From assembly GCF_030285785.1 (NCBI RefSeq), contig NZ_CP127247.1, forward strand, positions 3,557,501 to 3,621,500: DNA of 64,000 bases, in the 5' to 3' direction. The position numbers and the translations under genes were made by a program. How positions within the stretch are numbered: position 1 is the stretch's first letter; every line of letters starts with the position of its first letter. Source of the stretch: Parasedimentitalea psychrophila (GTDB lineage Bacteria; Pseudomonadota; Alphaproteobacteria; Rhodobacterales; Rhodobacteraceae). Below are positions 1-9,159 of the stretch, piece by piece. A model generated the notes under the pieces. It worked only from the letters and a program-made list of their open reading frames with translations, made no database searches and was not told where the DNA came from.

Positions 1-708
1 CCTTTTGAGAGCGGTTTTGGTTTTTTCGCGGGGTTGCAGATCTCGAACCTGTTCTTCCAGCCGCCGCCGCAAGAGTTCGGAGGTGGTCAAGACCGCGTTT
101 CCATCCTCTTGGAGTTCGAACATGCGGCCTAGCCAATCATCAAGCTGCGCGCGATCTATGAAGGCTGGATGCGAACCTGCGGGAGCCTTGTCGGCGGGCA
201 GGGTGACTTGCGACAAGATGTAATTGATCGTTAGCCCATCTTCTCGAACGCAATCATTCCATGGCACCAAACAGTTTCGACCAAATTGAACCATCAGCTC
301 ACCCGAGCAAAAAGCCGCGTTCAAGTGCCTCTCGGCAGCAGCTCGGCGGGCGAACCGTTCGCCATCTTCAATTTCGCCCTGGTTCGGGTTGGGTAGTGAG
401 ATAATTACCTCTCTATGGCCGGCTTGCTCCTGATAGAGCTTTGACAAGAGTGATGAGAAAATATCTCGTTCCACCATGGTTCGGCTGACATCAAATTCCG
501 TTTTGATCTGGAGGATTTTTTTGAGCACGTTCGCCAAATTGGCTTCTGCCTCCTGGCGCTGCCGCTGGACATCAACAAGGTCAGTCGGGGCAGGCTTGGC
601 CCAGGCTTCGTCACCCTGCCAATCCTTTGGAAACTGTGCGCGACCTACTTCATCAAATGCGTGCAGTAATGAATATTTTGACCGCAGATCAAGCCGTAGA
701 TTTACCAT
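1..708 (-). CDS. Unknown protein, partial (3' end beyond the window)
   Basis: Reading leftwards from an ATG at 708, 236 codons stay open to the window edge. The start is supported by a GAGGAAAT ribosome binding site just upstream. The product begins MVNLRLDLRSKYSLLHAFDE, has a predicted charged helical stretch around residues 45-75 (DVQRQRQEAEANLANVLKKI) and no membrane segment or signal peptide. I do not recognise the family. It ends within 170 bp of the 3' end of an integrase gene transcribed the same way, so it may be island cargo. Frame and start are directly visible; function is unknown. Confidence 0.65.
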   Translation of the reverse strand, partial: MVNLRLDLRSKYSLLHAFDEVGRAQFPKDWQGDEAWAKPAPTDLVDVQRQRQEAEANLANVLKKILQIKTEFDVSRTMVERDIFSSLLSKLYQEQAGHREVIISLPNPNQGEIEDGERFARRAAAERHLNAAFCSGELMVQFGRNCLVPWNDCVREDGLTINYILSQVTLPADKAPAGSHPAFIDRAQLDDWLGRMFELQEDGNAVLTTSELLRRRLEEQVRDLQPREKTKTALKR

Positions 709-874
709 ATATTTCCTCGGGTCATCCGTTATTTAGCAGCTGCACTGTTGCGCCCTATTGTTAAGGATGCAAGCAGATCACGGACCAATGCGTATGGTCT
801 ACGAGTGGCCCTATTAGACGGTTGAACGGTTGGATCGAACGGTTCTGCTACGGGCTGGCGCAACCGTTCAGCCC

Positions 875-1885
875 TTAAGAAACAACCCTCAACTTGTGCC
901 TTGCCGTTGTCTGAGCCTGCAATGCCCCCGCCAATCGGCTGGCAACGGAGCCAGCGGCCCTTTGCACGGCATCATCCGCCAAATGCGCGTATCGCAACGT
1001 CGTGCTCAGGTTCTTGTGGCCCATGATTTCCTTGAGCATGAACGGATCAATACCGTTTGTAACCGCAACGGATGCATAGGTATGTCTCAGGTCATGCAAC
1101 CGAACATCTTCGAGACCTGCGCGCTTGCGAATGCGCCGCCACGGTTTTTCGAGGTCGGTTCGGTGACCGTCCTCAGTGTTCCCCAAGATGACATAGGGGT
1201 TTCCCTGCAAGCGTGGCAGACCCATCAGAATGTCATGGGCCTCGCGGGGCAGGGGGATGTGCCGCCGTCCCGTCTTGCTGTCGGGCAATTCCAAGTGGCT
1301 ATACGTCACGTAGTCCCATTTAAGGGTGGTGATTTCGCTCATGCGACAGCCGGTCAACATCAAAAGCATGATTGCAGACACGATATGTACTGTTTCAGTC
1401 TCATCTTCGAGCGAACGCATCAGGACTTGCCCAAGGCGTGATTGTTCTTCGTCACGAAGATAGCGCTTCTTTTCCTCTTCGCGGTTTTTCTTAATCCGGC
1501 GGGCAGGGTTGGTGCCTTCTGTGCGCAGGCCCCAATCTTCGGCGGTGTTAAACATCTTGGAAATCAGCCCCAAAACGCGGTTTGCCTGATAGGGGGTCTT
1601 TTCACTGATTTTGAGGTGCAGTGCAGCCACGTCTGCGCGACTGACGTCGTTGATCAGCATTGGCCCCAAGGCAGGAATTACGAAACGACGAGAACTGCTG
1701 GCATAGTCACGCACGGTCGAAGGTTTACAATGCCGCTCTGCATATTCGCTGAGGAACCTGCCACATAGCGCGGCAACCGTTGGGGCCTGCCTGTGGGCCT
1801 GTCGCGTGCCGGAGGGGTCTTCCCCTTTGGCGACGTCCCCCAACAGCTTCTTAGCCTGAGTTCGGGCCTCTTCTGCGGTCAAGAC
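875..1885 (-). pseudogene. Tyrosine recombinase/integrase, 5' end removed by IS-A1
   Basis: About 336 codons of a phage-type integrase. The core-binding domain (around TPYQANRVLGLISK) and the complete catalytic domain are present: Arg in LTGCRMSE, the HDLRH box, His in MGHKN and the nucleophile Tyr in LRYAHLA. The N-terminal arm-binding (DUF4102-like) domain expected in this family is missing, because IS-A1 joins the gene at 1885/1886. The open frame runs about 17 codons into the IS, so a chimeric product starting MGQNML could be made, but it would lack arm-site binding. It is a paralogue of the complete integrase at 14251-15429, with which it shares the TPYQANR segment. Confidence 0.85.
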
Positions 1886-1948
1886 TGGACCTGTCACGGT
1901 ATTGTTCCGCCCCTTTGAGAGCATATTCTGCCCCAAAGGAGATACACC

Positions 1949-2224
1949 ATGGCACCACGACCATCCGAAGAATTCAAACGCGACGCAGTGCGGATCGCAC
2001 TGACCAGCGGGCTGACCCGCCGACAGGTGTCCTCCGATCTTGGGGTTGGTATGTCCACCCTGTGCAAGTGGATCAGAACCTATCGTGACGCGGACGTTGT
2101 TTCGAAAGAGGATCAGGAACTGGCCAATGAGAACGAGCGCCTTCGCCGGGAAAACCGCCTTCTACGTGAGGAGAGGGAGCTGCTAAAAAAAGCAACAATC
2201 TTCTTTGCGGACCAAAGCAAATGA
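1949..2224 (+). CDS. IS-A1 OrfA (IS3-family helix-turn-helix protein)
   Basis: This 91-aa protein has the IS3 OrfA layout: an N-terminal helix-turn-helix (about residues 8-45, around RRQVSSDLGVGMSTLCKWIR) that recognises the IS ends, then a leucine-zipper-like coiled coil (ENERLRRENRLLREERELL). AAAGGAG lies 8 nt before the ATG. Its stop overlaps the start of orfB (ATGA at 2221-2224), as in the second copy. It differs from the IS-A2 OrfA at a few residues (V/A at 27, R/G at 43). Confidence 0.92.
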   Translation: MAPRPSEEFKRDAVRIALTSGLTRRQVSSDLGVGMSTLCKWIRTYRDADVVSKEDQELANENERLRRENRLLREERELLKKATIFFADQSK

Positions 2225-3076
2225 GGTTTTCATTTGTTGAAAAGCACCGCAATAGCATTCCCACAGAGCGACTTTGCCGGATTGTGGATGTCACCCCACG
2301 TGGCTACCGAGCCTGGCGCAAACGCCCTGCCTGCCAGCGTCAACGTGGGGATATGGTTCTGTTGGCCCACATCCGGGAGCAGCACCGCCTGAGTTTGCAG
2401 AGCTACGGCCGACCGAGAATGGTCGAAGAACTGAAAGAGCTTGGTCTGGATATTGGTCACCGCCGTGTCGGCCGATTGATGCGCCAGAACGGCATATCTG
2501 TTGTCAGAACCCGTAAGTACAAGGCCACAACGGACAGCAATCACAAGTTCAACATCACGCCAAACCTGCTGAACCGGAACTTCTCAGCAGATCGACCCAA
2601 TCAAAAATGGGTTGTTGATATCAGCTACATCTGGACCCGCGAGGGCTGGCTCTATCTGGCCGTGGTTCTGGACCTGTACTCCAGGCGCGTGGTCGGTTGG
2701 GCTGTCAGCAACCGGATGAAGCGCGATCTGGCCATACGGGCGCTGAACATGGCCATAGCCCTGCGCAGGCCGCCCAAAGGATGCATCCATCATTCTGATA
2801 GGGGCAGCCATACCGGCGCAGGATTACCAGAAAATCCTGCGCCGGTATGGCTTCAAGGTATCCATGAGCGGCAAGGGTAATTGCTATGATAACGCCGCAA
2901 TGGAAACCTTCTTCAAAACCATCAAAGCGGAATTGATCTGGCGGCACTCTTGGCAAACCCGCAGGGCTGCTGAGATCGCCATCTTCGAGTACATTAATGG
3001 GTTCTATAATCCCCGCCGGAGACACTCGGCATTAGGCTGGAAAAGTCCCTTGGCTTTTGAAAAGATCGCCGCCTAA
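2221..3076 (+). pseudogene. IS-A1 OrfB transposase, frameshifted by a templated palindrome mutation
   Basis: This is the DDE transposase of an IS3-family element. The first catalytic Asp (VVDISYIW) and second (HHSDRGS) are present, and the Glu (AAMETFFKTIKAEL) lies beyond a frame break. Against the intact IS-A2 gene, 9 nt after the AGCCA that encodes part of GSQ have been replaced by 7 nt at about 2811-2817. The reading frame therefore ends at 2880, and the last third (2864-3076) is in another frame. No active transposase can be made from this copy. Confidence 0.92.
2806..2852. repeat. Perfect 20-bp inverted repeat created inside IS-A1 orfB
   Basis: The arms are 2806-2825 and 2833-2852, with a 7-nt loop (ACCAGAA). 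In IS-A2 the same place has only an imperfect palindrome: outer arms AGCCA/TGGCT and inner arms GCAGGATT/AATCCTGC match, but the middle is ATATTGCTC against GCCGGTA. In IS-A1 the middle has become TACCGGC, the exact complement of the opposite arm. Confidence 0.95.
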
Positions 3077-3142
3077 ATGAGCACAAGGGGCGGAACGAAA
3101 GCGGGACAGGTCCAATGCGCTTATGGAGTCCATTGCCTTCGT

Positions 3143-3424
3143 TTATGCGTTTGCAAGTGCAATGACTAAAATAACCGATATGAGTATTGCTAGCGCCCAG
3201 CGGTTCTGCTCATTCCAGCGGTTCTTTTCCTTTCTTACTTGGTCTTTTGTAAGGAGCTGGCCGGTGTCAGGGTCGCGGTACCCTTCCTCGTTCCAGTCTC
3301 CGTCTTTGGTATAGTCGTGTGGTGGTGGTGGTGATTTTTCAGGGGTCATGTATCCGAGTATAGCAATCGGGAAACACACGATTGCCCAGAATAGTATCCA
3401 TCCGCGGCTCATCTTTTGCTCCAA
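3143..3424 (-). CDS. Small two-helix membrane protein, unknown
   Basis: This 93-aa product has a hydrophobic segment at each end (residues about 8-26, ILFWAIVCFPIAILGYM, and 76-92, ALAILISVILVIALANA). They flank a charged, proline-rich soluble part that contains PDTGQLLTKDQVRKEKNRW. The start is ATG at 3424, with a modest purine-rich stretch (GGAGCAAAAG region) around it. The layout of two membrane helices around a short hydrophilic loop is clear, but I do not recognise a family. It lies 28 bp from the right end of IS-A1, so upstream or downstream partners may have been lost. Confidence 0.55.
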   Translation of the reverse strand: MEQKMSRGWILFWAIVCFPIAILGYMTPEKSPPPPHDYTKDGDWNEEGYRDPDTGQLLTKDQVRKEKNRWNEQNRWALAILISVILVIALANA

Positions 3425-4045
3425 TGCTGCTTATTCATACTCGTATGTCAGTAGATATGCTGCTCTGCGCATCAATGCTATACTTGCAGTTGCGTAGCAG
3501 CTACATTTGTCGTCGAGCAGTAGAGGCGACAGTAGATGACCGACGATACCGGACCTTCGCTGCGGTCAACTCCAACGGCATGTGTGGATAGCGCCGTTTG
3601 CAAAATCTGGACTACCGAGTGTCCTGATAGGGCGCGGGCGGTTCACAGAACCGAAAGACGGGCTGCATTCTCAACAGCCCAAAAACTCCGACATATTTCC
3701 GCTCGCCCAGGGGGCGGCCATATCTGGGGCGCCCATTAGAAGCTGAACAATAATGCAGTTATAAGGGCCAAGCGCCCCTGTCCGCGATCACTTCGAGAGG
3801 ATGGCCGGAACAAGCCCTTTTCCCATTTTCTAACTGCAATGTTTCTGCACCGAAGGTTGGCACCGGTCGTTAGTCATTGACCTCACGACCGGCCAATGCG
3901 CATTGATACTAAACATTCACTCGTCACTATCCGCCTGCATCTCAAGTTCCTTTCGTTCGAATTTGAAAATCAGGCTGCATATTGTATAAAATCAATGGAT
4001 CGCACCGAACGAAATTTTAATTAGCGAATTGTATCAGTAAAATCC
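3425..4045. other. Intergenic stretch with one dispersed-repeat fragment
   Basis: No convincing gene. At about 3552-3611 it carries a fragment of the dispersed repeat found elsewhere in the window (CCTTCGCTGCGGTCAACTCC, followed by an AACGGC core and TTTGCAAA). Short open frames there come from the repeat and are not credible proteins. The rest is AT-rich with no recognised signal. Confidence 0.5.
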
Positions 4046-4324
4046 TCAACAATCAGTCGGGTATTTTATTACTTCAAATCCGCTATCTTCGAGGTGCTTT
4101 ATTAGTTCTTTAAATAGGTCTTCATCAAGCCTGTCCAGAATTTTGGACATCACCTCTTCATCACGAAACCCTCGGGTAGGTTCGCGAATTTTTGGTTTTT
4201 TGAACCTTGCCCTTTTCAGGGTGATGGAATGCCACGGCCCCATGTGTTCTGGTAATGTCAACGCTGATCGATCAGAACATATTCCAACTCTGTTAGCTGA
4301 GTTCGCGAAAATGTGAGTCGGCAT
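4046..4324 (-). CDS. Unknown 92-aa protein
   Basis: The ATG at 4324 is preceded by AAGGAA at about 9 nt. The product has a basic first half (SITLKRARFKKPKIREPTRG) and an acidic helical C-terminal part (ILDRLDEDLFKELIKHLEDS) ending in FEVIKYPTDC. No membrane segment, signal peptide or known motif is visible. Base composition is AT-richer than in the metabolic genes further right, which fits horizontally acquired cargo. Codon structure and the ribosome binding site make it likely to be real. The function is unknown. Confidence 0.5.
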   Translation of the reverse strand: MPTHIFANSANRVGICSDRSALTLPEHMGPWHSITLKRARFKKPKIREPTRGFRDEEVMSKILDRLDEDLFKELIKHLEDSGFEVIKYPTDC

Positions 4325-4556
4325 GAGGTTTTTCCTTAATTTGATTTGAGCATTCCATTTAATTGCCTTCCGACCATAAGAAAAAGAAATCCAGCCAACA
4401 TGGCTGAAAATCTCAAAATTATGGTTAGAGAAATATTTATTGCTCAGTCAGCATATTTAGCTGACATGACCTCAAAGTAATTTTCTTATTGGTGGGCAGT
4501 GCCATTCGAGGCTGCCAGAGGGAAAATGGTTTGACATCCATCTAAACATTTTAAGC

Positions 4557-5018
4557 CTAGCCCCTGCCAATCTGCATGTTGTGGTTACGCAACTTGGTCC
4601 AAAACCTGTGAATCTCTTTAGCGAGATCGCTGTAATAGTGATCCAAGTGCATCAAGGTGAGTGTGCTGTCATTTATAAGCCTCGCCTCAATTTCTGTTGG
4701 ACTAGATGGCGGCGGCTTTGTTTCAATTTGGGAAAGCAATTCTTCACAAACAAAAATTGCCATAAAACTCAGCAAATGCCTTGTGGGCGGTCGCTCCTGG
4801 CTAGTCGCAACTGTGAGATATAGGTGGACTGCCAGAATATCTAGAGCTGAGTGAAGCATAGACTCATCGTTACCTCGGTAACGTGCAATATGGATATTGT
4901 CACTGAGTAGAACGCTCAGGTCCCTCTTGTTTATACTCAATAATCCCCGCACCTCAGAGAGTGCATAGACATTTTGCGATATTGAGCCAGATTGGAGCGT
5001 TTCCAGCATCTCGTTCAC
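4557..5018 (-). CDS. Unknown 153-aa protein
   Basis: The reading frame opens with GTG at 5018 (GTG AAC GAG ATG); the ATG three codons further is an alternative start. The product is mostly helical-looking and soluble, with a hydrophobic central stretch (ILAVHLYLTVATS and LLSFMAIFVCEELL) and a C-terminal segment rich in His and aromatic residues (HLDHYYSDLAKEIHRFWTKL). No family was recognised. Together with the gene at 4046-4324 it forms a low-GC pair in the same orientation, separated by 232 bp. Confidence 0.5.
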   Translation of the reverse strand: MNEMLETLQSGSISQNVYALSEVRGLLSINKRDLSVLLSDNIHIARYRGNDESMLHSALDILAVHLYLTVATSQERPPTRHLLSFMAIFVCEELLSQIETKPPPSSPTEIEARLINDSTLTLMHLDHYYSDLAKEIHRFWTKLRNHNMQIGRG

Positions 5019-5722
5019 CTTTAAATTGAATCAGTTGCGTTGGTGAACATAATGTGAACAAGGATGATTAACGGAAAGTTAAAGTCCGACATGGTGTTCG
5101 CGCTTTGAACACATTTTGACAATGTTTTTACGAAGAAATAGTGGATGACCTTTTGAACTCAAAAGTCCCTTGTGACCTAGAAGCGAGGACACTTGGATGC
5201 TGACAGGCCGGACATATTTACTTCATCGACGACCGTTCATTGTGCCAATCTGAGGAAAGCAAGTGCATCCAAGAGATCGGCCTTGGTTTCACAACCACTC
5301 ACTTGGATTGGCTTGGGCTGGTGGTGAATTGTTCGCAGATCCGCCTAAATGTAATTCATTTGCGTTAAAAATGCCTAAAAAGCAAATAGAGAAGTGCCTC
5401 ACTTTAGCAACTCAGATGAGAGGTTTGTTTTCTGCTCCAATTTTTGGTGAATTACAGAGCTAGCAACCTCCTAACTTACTGACAAGAAAGGTCGACAAAT
5501 GCAGCGCCCTGGGGTCACTTTCATATTATCGACATGCGGGAATGGCGAAACAATACTGTTTTCGATCAGGAAATAGTATCCCCTCAAACCGAAAATTGAG
5601 GGTCGCCCTCGAGGTAATGACGCCCAAAACACGCCAACACTGAGGCGTGTAAAATTTTATTGTTTCCGTTTTATTATCAATAACACTTCAACACTCCCTC
5701 CTACAAACTGTGGGGGTTGAAA
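5019..5722. other. Long intergenic stretch before the glycosidase/RTX locus
   Basis: 704 bp without a convincing gene. A 66-codon frame at 5263-5463 has no ribosome binding site or recognisable protein features. The stretch just before 5723 is AT-rich and probably holds the promoter of the locus that starts there, but I cannot define -35/-10 boxes with confidence. Confidence 0.4.
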
Positions 5723-7438
5723 ATGGTTGCGTTAGAAATAAGTTCCGAAATCGGAAACCCGATGTCACAAGCTCTATTTGGGGGGAACTTTCTGTTTACC
5801 CGTGATCAGCTAGGTGATGAAGGTACTTATGACGAGCTTTCAGCTGCTTTAGGTACTGAAAACATCAGATACCCTGGGGGGTCCATTACTGAACGATTGT
5901 TTGATGTTTCTGATCCGGATCGAAGCATAGCTTTTGACGATCACGCAGGCGCGAATGTTGAAATTGTCCCGCTTTCTGAATTTATGGCGTTTGCGGAACA
6001 AGAGGCTCATTCAGTGACAATTGTGTTGCCTACGAGGTCTTATTTCTCCGATGAAACGGACATGAATGACAATCGTTTCGTGGAGTTTGATGAGCAGGTT
6101 CTTTCTCAGTTCGCTATAGATGTCGCATCTGGTGTCTATGGCAACGTCCAGATTGATGCCTTCGAAATCGGTAATGAGTATTGGGGATCAGGTGAGATGT
6201 CGTCCGTCGAATACGGGCGTGTCTCCAGCAGGATGGTGGAGGTATTGGATGCTGCATTAGATTCTGTTTCTAATGATACCTTTCCTTCTAATGCAATTGA
6301 CATTGTCGTTCAATCAGGAACAAATTTTTCTTACTCTCAACTGGACGACCAGTATTCTTACATTTCCGATCCTGATGAAATTTTGGAAGCTCTTGCGGAA
6401 GATTACGGCTTAGATCTTGAAGCAGACTTTAAATTTGGTTCGGGCGCTCTAAATTGGACAGCGATTAACAATGAACTGATTATGAGAGAGTTCGATACCC
6501 CTGAGGAGATAGGCGGTTTAGATGCTGTTGCGGCACATGTTTACTCACGAGAGCCAGAAGTCCCAGGAACTCGTGATTTTTTTCTAAAGGAGATAGATAA
6601 CTCCTGGCTTGAAAAATTTCCAGATTTAGAAACCTATATCACTGAGTGGAATCTAAAGTCAGGGGTCGGAGCATTAGACAGTGGCGATTACGGGCTTAAA
6701 CAAGCCCATGAGATGCTGAATATCCTCGAAGCATTTTCAGACCATGGCGTAGACGCGGCTCACGTCTGGCCCCTGTCTCAAAATACGAGCAACGCTTTAA
6801 GCCGAGGATTTGAGTATGATGAGCTTTCGCCTCCAGGAGAAATGTTCCGCCTAATGGAAGAGGAGCTTACTGGAACTAGGCCGCTTGATCTCATCGGGTC
6901 GGAAGGAAGAGAGACAGAAATAACAGTCTCTGATATTGATGTGCATACCTTCGCCAACCCTGAAAAGTTTGTCATGTATTTGGCTTCCACATCAGACGAA
7001 GTGACCAGCACTACTATCGACCTGCGTAACTTGCTGAACGAGGATGATTCCGCCTACGTGACATACCTAGGTGTTCAGCCAGGCGACGCACCTGGAGGCG
7101 TTACGTCAGGCGCCCTCGTCGAAGAGCCCTCGGCGAAAGAAGTACAGCAGGAAATCTTTGTTGACGGAATGGTGCAAGTCGATCTTGATGCGTATGAAAT
7201 TATGCAAGTGGTAATAACTTCCCCGACTTGGACCGAGGACATGGAAAACTACTGGTCCAACGTTGAAGGTAACGACCCGGATCCAGATGACGAACCAGTA
7301 ATTCCAGAAACGGATCCACCAATCGAAGATCCAGAAAACCCCGAAGTCGATTCTGATGACGGCGGTGATGATAGTTCAGGAATATCTGGGATACTGTTGG
7401 CCTTTTTACCATTGCTAGCCCTGCTCGGGATGGGTTGA
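5723..7438 (+). CDS. Glycoside-hydrolase-like protein with C-terminal hydrophobic anchor
   Basis: This 571-aa protein resembles (beta/alpha)8 glycosidases of clan GH-A. FGGNFLFTRDQL and IRYPGGSITERLF lie near the start, FEIGNEYWGSGE (about residue 150) would carry the acid/base Glu, and YITEWNLKSG (about residue 310) the nucleophile Glu. The C-terminus is an acidic Pro/Asp-rich linker (DPDPDDEPVIPETDPP) followed by a hydrophobic tail (ILLAFLPLLALLGMG), suggesting envelope tethering. There is no N-terminal signal peptide, as in type I secreted proteins. I chose the ATG at 5723, which follows GTGGGGG by 7 nt, over an in-frame TTG at 5717. It starts a tight three-gene unit with 7441-7578 and 7583-8659. 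Substrate unknown. Confidence 0.75.
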   Translation: MVALEISSEIGNPMSQALFGGNFLFTRDQLGDEGTYDELSAALGTENIRYPGGSITERLFDVSDPDRSIAFDDHAGANVEIVPLSEFMAFAEQEAHSVTIVLPTRSYFSDETDMNDNRFVEFDEQVLSQFAIDVASGVYGNVQIDAFEIGNEYWGSGEMSSVEYGRVSSRMVEVLDAALDSVSNDTFPSNAIDIVVQSGTNFSYSQLDDQYSYISDPDEILEALAEDYGLDLEADFKFGSGALNWTAINNELIMREFDTPEEIGGLDAVAAHVYSREPEVPGTRDFFLKEIDNSWLEKFPDLETYITEWNLKSGVGALDSGDYGLKQAHEMLNILEAFSDHGVDAAHVWPLSQNTSNALSRGFEYDELSPPGEMFRLMEEELTGTRPLDLIGSEGRETEITVSDIDVHTFANPEKFVMYLASTSDEVTSTTIDLRNLLNEDDSAYVTYLGVQPGDAPGGVTSGALVEEPSAKEVQQEIFVDGMVQVDLDAYEIMQVVITSPTWTEDMENYWSNVEGNDPDPDDEPVIPETDPPIEDPENPEVDSDDGGDDSSGISGILLAFLPLLALLGMG

Positions 7439-7440
7439 GT

Positions 7441-7578
7441 ATGGCTGATTTTATTGCACAGGCAGGCCCAATTCCGAACTTATCAAGCGTTCTCATGTTG
7501 GTATGGACGCCTAAAATCTTGGGATTAGCGCTCGCAGCGTTCCGAAAGAATATCACTTCAATTTTTAGCCGGAGGTAA
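7441..7578 (+). CDS. 45-aa peptide between the glycosidase-like and RTX genes
   Basis: ATG at 7441 lies 2 nt after the stop of the preceding gene, and its TAA (7576-7578) overlaps the GGAGG ribosome binding site of the next gene. The peptide begins MADFIAQAGPIPNLSSVLML, has a hydrophobic centre (LVWTPKILGLALAAF) and ends in a basic tail (RKNITSIFSRR). It could be a small membrane protein or a translational-coupling leader. Position and spacing support translation; no homologue is recognised. Confidence 0.5.
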   Translation: MADFIAQAGPIPNLSSVLMLVWTPKILGLALAAFRKNITSIFSRR

Positions 7579-7582
7579 TGCT

Positions 7583-8659
7583 ATGGGAGCTCTAATGTTG
7601 ATGGGTGTAGCAATGCTTGCTTCCCTAGCTATTGGTAGTCTCTTTGGGGATGATGAAATGCCTGAGGATGTCTTAGATGAAGAAGACAACAATGGACCAG
7701 ATTTAGTGACTGGAATATTTGGGGGCGACGACGAGGGAGATCAGGAAGGCCCTACTGATGGTGGATCTGCACCGGCCTTTCCTGGCATCGTCTTTTCAGA
7801 TCTTGATGAAGCTCATTGGGACACTGAAAACTTCCAGTCTCTTTCTCCAGAGGAACTCATGGGTAATTCTATTAACACGGCTCAGGCGGTTTACGTTGCC
7901 GATACTGAACTTGCCGAAAATGTTGATGTCTCCGCATGGACGCACGCCATTGTTTATTCGGGTGAGGGCGATACAGTGATTGGTGGCGATGACCACCCAG
8001 AGGGCGATCAGTTTGCCGTGATCTCTGGCGGAGGTTCTGTTGTAGAAGGCGGAGACGGTGATGGGATATTTGTAGCCCTGAATGATGGGAATTTGATTCG
8101 GGCTGGAGGGGGGGATGATCTCCTGGTTTCTGATAGTGGAGCGGCGTATCTTGATGGAGGTGAAGGTAACGATACAATTTTTGCCTACAACGGTGACTGG
8201 GTCACCCCCTCGGCAACTAGTCGATTTGAGGACTATTCTGATACTAGTATAGACACGATTTCAGGTGGAGCAGGAGATGATGTTATCGTTGCGTCGAGCG
8301 GGGACATTGTTAACTCTGGAACCGGCTCTGATGAAATTTTCCTCTTCGGGTATCACAATTCAGTTCAGGATTTTGAAGTCGGAAGTGACAGCATAATCTC
8401 GTTTCTTCCGGAGGAACCAAGTGTGGAGGGGGCTGTGGCGCCCATTCAAAATGAACTGTTCGAACTGATTCACGACGGTACTTCGCTTCAAATCCAGTAC
8501 GATGGAGAGAATGTTCTTTCCCTTCCAAACACCAGCGATCTCAATATTGCGTTTTCCAACCAGAGCAACCTAGAAAACCTAACCTTTATCTTGCGTGGGG
8601 ATAGTGCTTACGATGGAGCTGATGTTGTTTTCATGCACTACCCGACTGTTGAATCGTAG
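7583..8659 (+). CDS. RTX-type calcium-binding protein
   Basis: A 358-aa acidic protein. Residues 1-21 are hydrophobic (MLMGVAMLASLAIGSLF), followed by a Asp/Glu/Gly-rich linker. The middle contains RTX-like glycine/aspartate turns (GGGDDLLVSDS, GGEGNDTIFAY, GGAGDDVIVAS) that bind calcium in type I secreted proteins, and the C-terminal about 100 residues resemble the end domain that follows such repeats. GGAGG lies 7 nt before the ATG. Its N-terminal hydrophobic segment resembles the C-terminal tail of the glycosidase-like protein two genes upstream, so the locus may be a split version of a larger secreted protein. No secretion genes lie beside it. Confidence 0.75.
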   Translation: MGALMLMGVAMLASLAIGSLFGDDEMPEDVLDEEDNNGPDLVTGIFGGDDEGDQEGPTDGGSAPAFPGIVFSDLDEAHWDTENFQSLSPEELMGNSINTAQAVYVADTELAENVDVSAWTHAIVYSGEGDTVIGGDDHPEGDQFAVISGGGSVVEGGDGDGIFVALNDGNLIRAGGGDDLLVSDSGAAYLDGGEGNDTIFAYNGDWVTPSATSRFEDYSDTSIDTISGGAGDDVIVASSGDIVNSGTGSDEIFLFGYHNSVQDFEVGSDSIISFLPEEPSVEGAVAPIQNELFELIHDGTSLQIQYDGENVLSLPNTSDLNIAFSNQSNLENLTFILRGDSAYDGADVVFMHYPTVES

Positions 8660-8877
8660 AGCATAAAACTAGTCTTGAGAACCAATTTTGAGAATCAATG
8701 TCGTAGAGGGGCTGGGAGCTGCCGTTAGACGTGTTTGGCGCCAATGACCGCAGTGGGCTGTTACACACCTTTCTCTCACAATGTTCCCGATCTTCTGTCC
8801 GCCCTGGCCCGACATGCCGTGCATCGGTAATCCCCCCCGAAACTAAGGGGATGTGGAAGTAGAATTTTCTCGGCAGA

Positions 8878-9159
8878 ATGCATGAGGAGATTTTGATGAA
8901 GATGACGAGATATAGCGAACCCCAAATTCTTGCGATCCTACGCCAAGCCGAAGGCGGTGTGCCTGTAACGGAGCTGTGCCGCGAGCACGGGATGAGCAAC
9001 GCGTCGTTCTACAAATGGCGATCAAAATACGGTGGTATGGACGCGTCGATGATCAGCCAAATGAAGGCGCTTGAAGACGAGAACCGGCGGCTGAAAAAGA
9101 TGTATGCCGAGATGAGCATGCAAGCAGAATTACTGAAGGAAGCCCTGGGAAAAAAGTGA
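8878..9159 (+). CDS. IS-B1 OrfA
   Basis: 93-aa IS3-family OrfA: helix-turn-helix ([20 protein letters not shown] and [14 protein letters not shown]) followed by a coiled coil ([20 protein letters not shown]). It is identical to the OrfA of IS-B2, B3 and B4. The gene ends in A AAA AAG TGA, a slippery site for the -1 frameshift that joins OrfA to OrfB. In this copy OrfB is truncated, so only OrfA is intact. The in-frame ATG at residue 7 (MKMTRYSE) is an alternative start. Confidence 0.88.
   Translation: MHEEILMKMTRYSEPQILAILRQAEGGVPVTELCREHGMSNASFYKWRSKYGGMDASMISQMKALEDENRRLKKMYAEMSMQAELLKEALGKK

Larger units (their letters stand above)
1886..3114 (+). mobile_element. IS-A1, IS3-family insertion sequence (damaged copy)
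   Basis: 1229 bp bounded by imperfect 28-bp inverted repeats. Both ends begin TGGACCTGTC and finish GTTCCGCCCC on their inner side, with 24 of 28 positions equal. The second copy (IS-A2, 16763-17993) is 1231 bp and nearly identical, which fixes the ends. The flanks (AAGAC on the left, ATGCG on the right) show no target duplication, so the copy has been rearranged since insertion. It carries orfA and a frameshifted orfB. Confidence 0.93.

Noticed and set aside
830-1441. Long plus-strand frame opposite the integrase
   Set aside because: It is antisense to a clear tyrosine recombinase with all catalytic motifs; the residues show no family pattern.
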